Below are positions 45,852 through 52,984 of a stretch of 64,000 bases of DNA, in pieces. The stretch is from contig NZ_VLKP01000011.1 in NCBI RefSeq assembly GCF_007830115.1, positions 62,001 to 126,000 on the forward strand, given 5' to 3'. Source of the DNA: Aerolutibacter ruishenii (GTDB lineage Bacteria; Pseudomonadota; Gammaproteobacteria; Xanthomonadales; Xanthomonadaceae). The notes below the pieces were generated by a model that made no database searches, was not told the DNA's origin, and saw nothing but the letters and a program-made list of their open reading frames with translations. The stretch's first letter is position 1. Every line of letters begins with the position of its first letter. A program made the position numbers and the translations under genes.

Positions 45852-46346
45852 TCAACCCTGGGGGTGGGCGGGGGGGATGGTGTTTTCCGGTGCGATGTCG
45901 GCCAGCAACTGGTCCACATGGAGCAGCACCAGCATGCGTTCGTCGAGCACGGCGATCGCGGCGAGATACCGCGCATCGACGATGGCGGCCATGTCCGGAA
46001 CGGGCAGGATCTGACGGCTGCCCAGGGGGATGATGTCGGACACGGCGTCGGCCACCAGGCCGACGGTGGCGACGGGCGTGTCGAGCACGATCATCACCGG
46101 CGGGCTGCCGGCATGCAGGTGGTCCGGCCGGAGGCGCTGGCGCAGGTCCAGCACCGGCACCGCGCTGCCGCGCAGGGTGACGGTGCCCAGGACATGTCCA
46201 GTCGCATCCGGCTGGTCGGTGATGCCCTCGCAATCGCGGATCTCGCGGACGGGGCGGATGTCGATCGCGTACTCCTCGCCACCGAGCGTCACGGCGAGGT
46301 AATCACCGGCGGCGGGCAGCGGGAGCGGGGGCGGAATCGTGGTCAC
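45852..46346 (-). CDS. cheW: CheW-like coupling protein, second copy in system 2
   Basis: 164 residues. The CheW fold is clear (YLAVTLGGEEYAIDIRPVRE, VLGTVTLRGSAVPVLDLRQR, VGLVADAVSDIIPLGSR), but the receptor contact region ITDQPDATGHVLG departs from the canonical P-x-x-I/V-x-G form, so it may bind another receptor class, perhaps the adjacent Aer-like one. GTG start, 7 bp after the canonical cheW. The C-terminal Pro-rich end IPPAHPQG overlaps the ribosome site of the next gene. Confidence 0.88.
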   Translation of the reverse strand: MTTIPPPLPLPAAGDYLAVTLGGEEYAIDIRPVREIRDCEGITDQPDATGHVLGTVTLRGSAVPVLDLRQRLRPDHLHAGSPPVMIVLDTPVATVGLVADAVSDIIPLGSRQILPVPDMAAIVDARYLAAIAVLDERMLVLLHVDQLLADIAPENTIPPAHPQG

Positions 46347-46353
46347 GGGGGCT

Positions 46354-46854
46354 TCAGGCGGCCTCGCTGCCGGCCAGGCCCATTTCAGCGCTGGCCATCA
46401 GGCCTTCGATGTCGAGCAGGATCAGCATGCGGCCGTCGAGCGTACCGATGCCGGTGACGAAGCGCGGGTCGACCGCGCCTTCCAGGTCGGGGTTGGGGCG
46501 GATCTGGTCCTCGGCCAGTGCGGCCACGTCGGACACGCTGTCGACCACCACGCCGACGATGCGGTCGCCGACGTTGAGCACCACCATCACGGTGAGCGCG
46601 TCGTAGGTGGCGTTGCCGAGCTGGAAGCGGATGCGCAGGTCCACCACCGGCACGATGGTGCCGCGGATGTTGACCACGCCCTTGATGTGCGCGGGCGCGC
46701 CCGGCAGGCGGGTGACGCCGTCGTAGCCGCGGATCTCCTGCACGCAGAGGATGTCGATGCCGTATTCCTCGTTGCCAAGGGTGAACGTCAGGAATTCGCG
46801 CGGTTCGCCTTGGGTGTGGTCGGCGTCGGTCAGGTCGGCGGTGGCTTGGGTCAT
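46354..46854 (-). CDS. cheW: Chemotaxis coupling protein CheW, system 2
   Basis: 166 residues with canonical CheW motifs: FLTFTLGNEEYGIDILCVQE, RLPGAPAHIKGVVNIRGTIV, VVVDSVSDVAAL. It bridges receptors and CheA. It lies 30 bp behind cheA and 7 bp before the second cheW copy. Confidence 0.96.
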   Translation of the reverse strand: MTQATADLTDADHTQGEPREFLTFTLGNEEYGIDILCVQEIRGYDGVTRLPGAPAHIKGVVNIRGTIVPVVDLRIRFQLGNATYDALTVMVVLNVGDRIVGVVVDSVSDVAALAEDQIRPNPDLEGAVDPRFVTGIGTLDGRMLILLDIEGLMASAEMGLAGSEAA

Positions 46855-46884
46855 GCGTAGGGGGCCTTGGGTACGGTGGACGAC

Positions 46885-48888
46885 TCAGGCGGCACTGGGC
46901 AGTGCCGCGGCCTGGGCCAGTCCGACCGGATCGACGATCAGGGCGACACGGCCATCGCCCAGGATGGTGGCGCCGGCCACGCCCTGGATGCGGTGGTAGT
47001 GGGTTTCCAGGTTCTTGACCACGACCTGTTGCTGGCCGACCAGTTCGTCCACCTCCAGCGCGACGCGCTGGCCGTTGGCTTCGACCACGACCGCGATCGG
47101 GTCGGCGTCGCCGACGATGGTGGGGAGGCGTGGAAGCTGGTACTGCTCGGCCAGGTTGAGCAGCGGCAGGTAGTCGTCGCGCAGGCGCATCACGCGCGAC
47201 TGCCCGCCCATGGTGCGGATGTCGGCGGCGGCGGGCTGCAGCGACTCGACGACCACGTTGAGCGGCAGGATGAACACCTCGCCGCCGGCCGACACCGACA
47301 TGCCATCGAGGATGGCCAGGGTGAGCGGCAGGCGGATGGCGATGGTGGTGCCGCGGCCGTGTTCGCTGCGGATCTCGACGGTGCCGCCGAGCGAAGTGAT
47401 GTTGCTCTTGACCACGTCCATGCCCACGCCACGCCCCGACAGGTCGGAGACCGCATCGGCGGTGGAGAAGCCGGGGTGGAAGATCAGTTCGTGGATCTGC
47501 GTGTCGGTGGCATTCTCCGGCACCGGCAGGCCGCGCTCGAGCGCCTTCTTGAGGATCTTGTCGCGGTCCAGGCCGCGGCCGTCGTCGACGATCTCGATCA
47601 GGATGTGGCCGCCCTGGTGCGCGGCCGTCAGCGCCAGCGTGCCGGTCTCGTCCTTGCCGGCGGCACGGCGTTCCTCGGGCATTTCCAGGCCGTGGTCGAT
47701 CGCATTGCGCACCAGGTGCACCAGCGGGTCGACGATTTTCTCGATCACGCCCTTGTCCAGTTCGGTGGCTTCGCCCTGGGTGCGCAGCTGCACGCGTTTG
47801 CCCAGGCGCGAGGCAATGTCGCGGACCATGCGCGGGAAGCGGCTGAAGGCGAATTCCACCGGCAACATGCGCACGCCCAGCACCGATTCCTGCAGGTTGC
47901 GGGTGTTGCGTTCCAGTTGCACCAGGCCTGCCAGCAGCGGCTCGTGCTCGTTCGGGTCGAGGGCGGCGGCGCGCTGCTGCAGCATCGCCTGGGTGATGAC
48001 CAGTTCGCCCACCAGGTTGATGAGCGCGTCGATCTTGGCCACCGCGATGCGGATCGAGCTTTCCTGCGGGGCGTCGGTGGCGCGCCGACCGGCGCGATCG
48101 ATCCCGTCGGTGGTGGGCGCCGCATCGGTCGTTGCAGGCGACGGCAGGGCAGGCGCTGGGGCGGGTGCGGCCGCGGCGGGCATCACCGCCTGGATGTCCA
48201 GTTCGCACTCGTCCTCGACCCACGCAAACACTTCGTCGATGGCGGCGCGCTTGACCGTGCCCGGCAGGGTGATGTCCCAGCCGAGGAAGGCCTGGTGCGG
48301 ATCGAGCGCCGCGAAGGCCGGCAGGGACGCGTCCAGGCAACGGCTGGTCATGGCGCCGAGCTGGTCGAGTTCGCGCAGCATGCGCAGCGGGTCGTTGCCG
48401 CTCAGGAACAGCGACGGGAATGGCTTGAACACGATGTGCCACGCCTCTGGCTCGGCGTTGGCACTGGGCTTGGCGGCGCTCGCGGGTGCCGCCGCGCCGT
48501 CGGCCGGACTGGCCAGCACGCGCTCCAGCGCGCGGCGTGCGTGCGCCACGGCCTCATCGTCGGTACCGCCGCCGTGCTCGGCGGCTTCCAGCAGGCCGCG
48601 CAGCACGTCCACCGACACCAGCAGGGCACCGGTGGCAATGCTGTCGAGCTGGCGGCGGCCATTGCGCGCCTCGTCCAGCAGCGTTTCCAGCAGGTGGGTC
48701 AGTTCGGCAATGGTGGAAAAGCCGAACGTGGCCGCGCCGCCCTTGATCGAGTGCGCGGCGCGGAACACCACGTGCAGGGTGTCCGCTTCGGCATCACCGG
48801 ATTCCATCGCCAAAAGGCCACGCTCCATCGCGTCGAGACCTTCGCGGCTTTCCTCGAAAAACGCGGCGTGGAACCGGGACATGTCCAT
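46885..48888 (-). CDS. cheA: Chemotaxis histidine kinase CheA, system 2
   Basis: 667 residues. Hpt domain with His46 in FRAAHSIKGGAATFGF, an Ala/Pro linker, a P2-like region (about 150-225), dimerisation helices (IDALINLVGELVITQAML), the ATPase domain (LVRNAIDHGLEMP, DDGRGLDRDK, GRGVGMDVVKSN) and a CheW-like domain ending near the C-terminus. It begins 5 bp after the cheY gene. It should phosphorylate that CheY and the CheB at 37788. Confidence 0.96.
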   Translation of the reverse strand: MDMSRFHAAFFEESREGLDAMERGLLAMESGDAEADTLHVVFRAAHSIKGGAATFGFSTIAELTHLLETLLDEARNGRRQLDSIATGALLVSVDVLRGLLEAAEHGGGTDDEAVAHARRALERVLASPADGAAAPASAAKPSANAEPEAWHIVFKPFPSLFLSGNDPLRMLRELDQLGAMTSRCLDASLPAFAALDPHQAFLGWDITLPGTVKRAAIDEVFAWVEDECELDIQAVMPAAAAPAPAPALPSPATTDAAPTTDGIDRAGRRATDAPQESSIRIAVAKIDALINLVGELVITQAMLQQRAAALDPNEHEPLLAGLVQLERNTRNLQESVLGVRMLPVEFAFSRFPRMVRDIASRLGKRVQLRTQGEATELDKGVIEKIVDPLVHLVRNAIDHGLEMPEERRAAGKDETGTLALTAAHQGGHILIEIVDDGRGLDRDKILKKALERGLPVPENATDTQIHELIFHPGFSTADAVSDLSGRGVGMDVVKSNITSLGGTVEIRSEHGRGTTIAIRLPLTLAILDGMSVSAGGEVFILPLNVVVESLQPAAADIRTMGGQSRVMRLRDDYLPLLNLAEQYQLPRLPTIVGDADPIAVVVEANGQRVALEVDELVGQQQVVVKNLETHYHRIQGVAGATILGDGRVALIVDPVGLAQAAALPSAA

Positions 48889-48893
48889 GGGCG

Positions 48894-49259
48894 TCAGCCA
48901 AGCACCTTGCGGACGGTGGCGACCAGCTGCTCAGGGTCGAACGGTTTGACCAGCCAGCCGGTGGCGCCGGCGGCGCGGCCTTCCTGCTTCTTGTCGGCGG
49001 CCGACTCGGTGGTGAGCATCAGCAGCGGAGTGAAGCGGTAGTCGGGCAGCTGGCGCAGCTGGCGGATCAGTTCGATACCGTCCATGCGCGGCATGTTGAC
49101 GTCGGTCACCACGGCGTCGAAGCGCGCGGTGCGGGCAATGTCGAGGGCGGCCTGGCCGTCCTCGGCCTCGCGCACCTGGTAACCGCCCGAGGTGAGGGCG
49201 AATGCGACCATCTGCCGCATGGAGGTGGAATCGTCGACGATCAGAAGCTGCGCGCTCAC
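48894..49259 (-). CDS. cheY: CheY-type single-domain response regulator, system 2
   Basis: 121 residues, receiver only. Acidic pair in IVDDSTSMRQ, phospho-Asp in VTDVNMPRMDG, Thr in MLTTES and Lys in LVKPFDP are all in place. GTG start behind GGAGACTCC, overlapping the STAS stop by 4 nt. It may bind the flagellar switch or act as a phosphate sink for CheA of the same operon. Confidence 0.94.
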   Translation of the reverse strand: MSAQLLIVDDSTSMRQMVAFALTSGGYQVREAEDGQAALDIARTARFDAVVTDVNMPRMDGIELIRQLRQLPDYRFTPLLMLTTESAADKKQEGRAAGATGWLVKPFDPEQLVATVRKVLG

Positions 49260-49555
49260 ACGGAGTCTCCAGTGGAATCTGAGGGGGCATCGACACCCAG
49301 GGATGCGGCCAGGCCAAGCAGGCGCAGCGCATCCACCAGGACCGGCGATGCCTGGGTGACAAGGGTGGGGTGTCCGTGCTGCGCACGCTCGCAGGCGAAT
49401 GCGTGCAGCAACTGCACGCCCGCCGCATGCACGCGGCGGACATCGGAGGCAACCAGTTCAAGCGCCTGCGCATCATCGACGTGGGCCGACAGCAGTTGCT
49501 GCAGGCCTGAGACGTGTTCGATGCCGAGGTCGGCGGGCAGGGACAGGGCGGTCAT
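49256..49555 (-). CDS. STAS-domain protein, first gene of chemosensory operon 2
   Basis: 99 residues, one STAS domain (LGIEHVSGLQQLLSAHVDDA, LELVASDVRRVHAAGVQLLH). The position of the phosphorylated Ser/Thr is Ala (VHAAG), as in the STAS protein of operon 1. It overlaps cheY by 4 nt and follows a FliA promoter, so it is expressed with the late flagellar genes. Role unknown; a scaffold or regulator of the array is possible. Confidence 0.85.
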   Translation of the reverse strand: MTALSLPADLGIEHVSGLQQLLSAHVDDAQALELVASDVRRVHAAGVQLLHAFACERAQHGHPTLVTQASPVLVDALRLLGLAASLGVDAPSDSTGDSV

Positions 49556-49585
49556 TGGGGCAGCCGTCGGAAACTTTCACTGTCT

Positions 49586-49612
49586 CTAACGGCGGGCGCG
49601 GCGGGATCTTTA
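49586..49612 (-). promoter_or_regulatory. Sigma28 (FliA) promoter of STAS-cheY-cheA-cheW operon
   Basis: On the minus strand TAAAGATC (49612-49605), 11 nt, GCCGTTAG (49593-49586); 12 of 16 positions match the FliA consensus. It lies in the 72-bp space after parP. Confidence 0.8.
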
Positions 49613-49627
49613 GCCCGCCGCGCGCAC

Positions 49628-50488
49628 TCACTCGAACAGGCGCGATGCTTCCAGCAGGACCGTGGGCACGCTTCCCACGCGGGCGACGCCGACGGTGGCG
49701 CCGCGCGCGGCATTGGCGTGGCTGGACTCGGTGCGAGAGGGCGTGAGCAGGGCCACGTCCTCGATCAGGGTCGGGCCGGCCTGGCCCACAGGGGCGGAGC
49801 GGCGACGCTCGCGCTGCAAGGTCACCACGTCCTCGACCATCGAGACGAGGATGCCGATCAGCTCGTCGTCGCGCTCCACCACCACGATGCGCGTGGTCTC
49901 GCTGGCCGTGGCGGGGCGGCCGCCCAGCCAAGCCCCAAGGTCGATCACCGGAACGATGCGGCCGCGCAGGTTCATCACCCCCAGCGTCCAGGCCGGCGTG
50001 CCGCGCATGGCCACGATGGGCGCCGGGCGCAGGACTTCCTGCACGCGGAGGAGTTCGAGTGCGTAACTGTCACCGCCCACGCACACGCGCAGCCAGCGGG
50101 TGCCGCCGCTGTCCGCCGGGTCGCCGCCTGCGCGACGCTCGCGCTCGTCGTGGAGCGACGGAGACGAACGATCCACATAGGGCGAGTTGGCCGGGCGTTC
50201 TGCCCGCGCCGGCACAGCGGCGGGCGAGTGCGCAGGTGTCCGCGTCGGGGTGGGCGCAGGCGAGGGCGCCGGGCGCGTCTCGGCCCGCGGCTGGGCAGCC
50301 GTGGAGGGTTCGGGCATGTGCATCGGGACTTCCACGACGGGGGCCTCGGACGCGCCGTGGTGGGTCGCGGGCCCAGGTGCCGCCGGGGCGGGCGCAGCCG
50401 CCGCCGGCGCGCTGTCGGGAACCGGCGCGTGCGCGGCCTCGGGTGCCAGCAGCATGTCCACGTATTCGTCTACCCATTGGGCGTTCAT
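49628..50488 (-). CDS. parP: ParP-like CheW-domain array-positioning protein
   Basis: 286 residues. A short conserved start, AQWVDEYVDMLLAPE, leads into about 105 residues of Ala/Pro-rich linker, then a CheW-like domain (WLRVCVGGDSYALELLRVQE, WTLGVMNLRGRIVPVIDL). In Vibrio and Pseudomonas the protein in this place, ParP, joins chemoreceptor arrays and binds ParC. It overlaps parC by 4 nt, which strongly supports the pairing. The name is by synteny and domain layout, not by experiment. Confidence 0.85.
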   Translation of the reverse strand: MNAQWVDEYVDMLLAPEAAHAPVPDSAPAAAAPAPAAPGPATHHGASEAPVVEVPMHMPEPSTAAQPRAETRPAPSPAPTPTRTPAHSPAAVPARAERPANSPYVDRSSPSLHDERERRAGGDPADSGGTRWLRVCVGGDSYALELLRVQEVLRPAPIVAMRGTPAWTLGVMNLRGRIVPVIDLGAWLGGRPATASETTRIVVVERDDELIGILVSMVEDVVTLQRERRRSAPVGQAGPTLIEDVALLTPSRTESSHANAARGATVGVARVGSVPTVLLEASRLFE

Positions 50489-51255
50489 GCAGCCTCCCGG
50501 CGGCGATCGGCCACGTTGAGGATCCAGTTGAGGGCCTTCGCGTACGCCTCGGCGCCGCGACCCTGCAGTTCTTCGGCGCCGGTAATCACGGCCGGGTCGC
50601 GCAGCTTGGTGTCGGTCGGCACCGCGCCCGGCCAGATGCGCTGTTCATGGCTGTCGCGAAGGGTGTCCAGGCTCTGCACGCCCGAGCGTGTGCGGCGGTC
50701 GTACAGCGTCGGCAGGATGTAGTGCGGCAGCGGTCGCCGGCGCGAGCGCTCGACCATCGTCGCCGTGCGCAGCATGTCCGCCAGCCCATGCAGGGCCAGT
50801 GGGTCGGTCTGGGTGGGGATCACCAGGCGATCCGCGGCGGCCAAGGCATTGACCATCAGCAGGCCCAGCGTCGGCGGGCAGTCGAGCAGCACGTGGTCGT
50901 AACTGCCGCGCGCGGCGTGCAGTGCGCGCCCCAGCGCCAGTCCCAGTCCGGGCTGCGTGGCGCCGCGCCGCTCCAGCGTGGCCAGCGCCGGTTGCGCCGC
51001 GACCAGCTGCAAGCCGTCGACGGCCGTGCCGCGCGCCAGGTTGACCAGCAGGTTGGTGGCGCTGAGGAACACTTCGTGCGTGCCTGCGGGCGTGGGTTCG
51101 GCCGGCACGCCAAACGAACGCGTGGCGGAGGCATGCGGATCGAGGTCGAGCAGCAGCACGCGCTTGCCCGCCGCCGCCAACCCGCGGGCCAGGCAGATCG
51201 ACGTGGTGGTCTTGCCGACGCCGCCTTTCTGGTTTGCGATGGCCCAGATTTCCAT
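50485..51255 (-). CDS. parC: ParA-like ATPase ParC for polar array placement
   Basis: 256 residues. Deviant Walker A IANQKGGVGKTTTSICLARG, then LLLDLDPHASAT and the Walker B DHVLLDCPPTLG. The gene lies between motD and the CheW-like parP, the order found in polar flagellates, where ParC carries arrays to the cell pole; it is not the topoisomerase gene of the same name. It is 1 bp from the motD stop. Confidence 0.9.
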   Translation of the reverse strand: MEIWAIANQKGGVGKTTTSICLARGLAAAGKRVLLLDLDPHASATRSFGVPAEPTPAGTHEVFLSATNLLVNLARGTAVDGLQLVAAQPALATLERRGATQPGLGLALGRALHAARGSYDHVLLDCPPTLGLLMVNALAAADRLVIPTQTDPLALHGLADMLRTATMVERSRRRPLPHYILPTLYDRRTRSGVQSLDTLRDSHEQRIWPGAVPTDTKLRDPAVITGAEELQGRGAEAYAKALNWILNVADRRREAA

Positions 51256-51256
51256 G

Positions 51257-52219
51257 TCAGCCGACCTCCGGTGGATGGGGCGCGGATGCGTCGGCGGCTT
51301 CGGCTTCGGCCGCGGCGGTGCGCGTGGGCGAGGGGGCCGGTGTCGTGGCGTCGGGCGTATCCGGTCCTTGTGGCGAGGCCAGGATCACCAGCGTCACGCG
51401 CCGGTTGGCATTGCGTCCCTCCGGCGTGGCGTTGTCCGCCACTGGCTGGTACTCGCCGTAGCCGACCACGGCCAGCCGGTGCGGCACCACGCCATTGCCG
51501 ATCAACTCGTGGGTGACGCTGGCGGCACGCGCCGCCGACAGCTCCCAGTTGGACGGAAACTGCACGCTGCGGATGGGCAGGTTGTCGGTATAGCCCTCCA
51601 CGCGCACGGCGTTGGGCTCGGGGGCGAGCACGCCCGCCAGTTCGCGCACCGTGGCGATGGCGACTGCGCTGGGTGCGGCCGAACCGCTCTGGAACAGGAT
51701 GTCGCTCTGGATTTCCACTTCGACGAAGGTTTCGCTCTCGCGCACCTTCACCAGGCGCAACTTCACCAGTTCCCGCAGTGCCAGGCGGATGCGCGTGCCC
51801 AGGCGCTCAAGCTCCACGCGCTTGCCGGTGGCCCCGCTGGCGGCGGCGTCCTGCTGCATGCGGGACACGGCGGCGAAGGTGGGCAGGTCGAGCACCTGCA
51901 GGCGGCTGGGCGAGGCGATGGGGCTGGCAGAGGACGGGCCGGCGCGCGTGCCGGGCGTCTGCAGCGATGGGCGGTCGAACGACGAGCCGCGCAGCTGGGT
52001 GTGGCCCAGCTGGATCGGCGAGATGGTACGTGGCGGCCCGCCGAAGGCCGACGACAGCGCATCGGAGAGCACGCGGTACTTGCCTTCGTTGATCGAGGAA
52101 ATGGCGTACATCACCACGAAGAAGGCCAGCAGCAAGGTCAGCAGGTCGCCGTAGGGAATGGCCCAGGCTTCGTGGCTGGCGTGCTCTTCGTGCTGGTGGC
52201 GTTTGTGCCGGGAACCCAT
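51257..52219 (-). CDS. motD: Flagellar stator protein MotD (MotB family)
   Basis: 320 residues. A single N-terminal membrane segment, PYGDLLTLLLAFFVVMYAIS, carries the proton-binding aspartate. A plug/linker region of about 130 residues leads to an OmpA-like peptidoglycan-binding domain with VRVEGYTDNLPI and NWELSAARAASVTHEL. The C-terminal 40 residues are an Ala/Pro/Thr-rich tail. With MotC it forms the ion channel that drives rotation. It follows motC by 16 bp. Confidence 0.94.
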   Translation of the reverse strand: MGSRHKRHQHEEHASHEAWAIPYGDLLTLLLAFFVVMYAISSINEGKYRVLSDALSSAFGGPPRTISPIQLGHTQLRGSSFDRPSLQTPGTRAGPSSASPIASPSRLQVLDLPTFAAVSRMQQDAAASGATGKRVELERLGTRIRLALRELVKLRLVKVRESETFVEVEIQSDILFQSGSAAPSAVAIATVRELAGVLAPEPNAVRVEGYTDNLPIRSVQFPSNWELSAARAASVTHELIGNGVVPHRLAVVGYGEYQPVADNATPEGRNANRRVTLVILASPQGPDTPDATTPAPSPTRTAAAEAEAADASAPHPPEVG

Positions 52220-52235
52220 GCGATGCGTCTCCCGG

Positions 52236-52976
52236 TCACAGCACGAAGCCGCTGAGGCGCGACTCGATGTTGCGCGGATTCTCGCCCTGCGCGATGGCGA
52301 TGAGGCCCTCGACCATCATTTCCCGCTCCTGGGTGCGGTCGTGGACGATGCCCTTGAGCTTGGAGGCCATCGGCAACAGCGCCAGGTTGGCCGAGCCGAT
52401 GCCGTAGATGGTGGCGGTGAATGCCGCGGCGATGCCGTGGCCCAGCTTGCTGGGGTCGGCCAGGTTCTTCATCACCGCGATCAGGCCCAGCACCGCGCCG
52501 ATGATGCCGAGCGTCGGGGCGTAGATGCCCATGCCTTCATAGACCTTGGCCGCGTCGAGGTCGCGCTTGGACTGGCCGTAGAGTTCGATCTCGAGCATCT
52601 GCCGGATCGATTCGGGCTCCAGCCCGTCAACCACCATCTGCAGGCCCTTGCGCAGGAACGGATCGTCCTGCTTCTCGATTTCGGGCTCCAGCCCGAGCAG
52701 GCCCTGGCGTCGGGCGATGTTGCTCCATTCCACCATGCGCGTGATGGTCGCGGCGTTGTCCCGCGTGGGCGGACGCACGACCCAGCGCGCGATCGCCATT
52801 GCGCGCTTGAAGGTGACCATCGGCGTCTGCAGCAGCGATGCCGCCACCGTGCCGAGGATCACGATCACGAACGCAGCCGGCGACCACAGGGCCGCCAATC
52901 CGGCGCCCTTCAGGATGCTGCCACCCAGCAGCGAGCCGATGGCAAGCGTGATGCCGATAATGCTGAGTCTGTCCAT
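52236..52976 (-). CDS. motC: Flagellar stator protein MotC (MotA family)
   Basis: 246 residues, four membrane segments. The cytoplasmic loop has the charged residues that contact FliG, and YAPTLGIIGAVLGLI in TM3 and the following KLGHGIAAAFTATIYG in TM4 are signature segments. Only this one stator pair is seen in the window; polar flagellates often have a second pair elsewhere. It lies 8 bp behind cheA. Confidence 0.95.
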   Translation of the reverse strand: MDRLSIIGITLAIGSLLGGSILKGAGLAALWSPAAFVIVILGTVAASLLQTPMVTFKRAMAIARWVVRPPTRDNAATITRMVEWSNIARRQGLLGLEPEIEKQDDPFLRKGLQMVVDGLEPESIRQMLEIELYGQSKRDLDAAKVYEGMGIYAPTLGIIGAVLGLIAVMKNLADPSKLGHGIAAAFTATIYGIGSANLALLPMASKLKGIVHDRTQEREMMVEGLIAIAQGENPRNIESRLSGFVL

Positions 52977-52984
52977 TGACCGGA

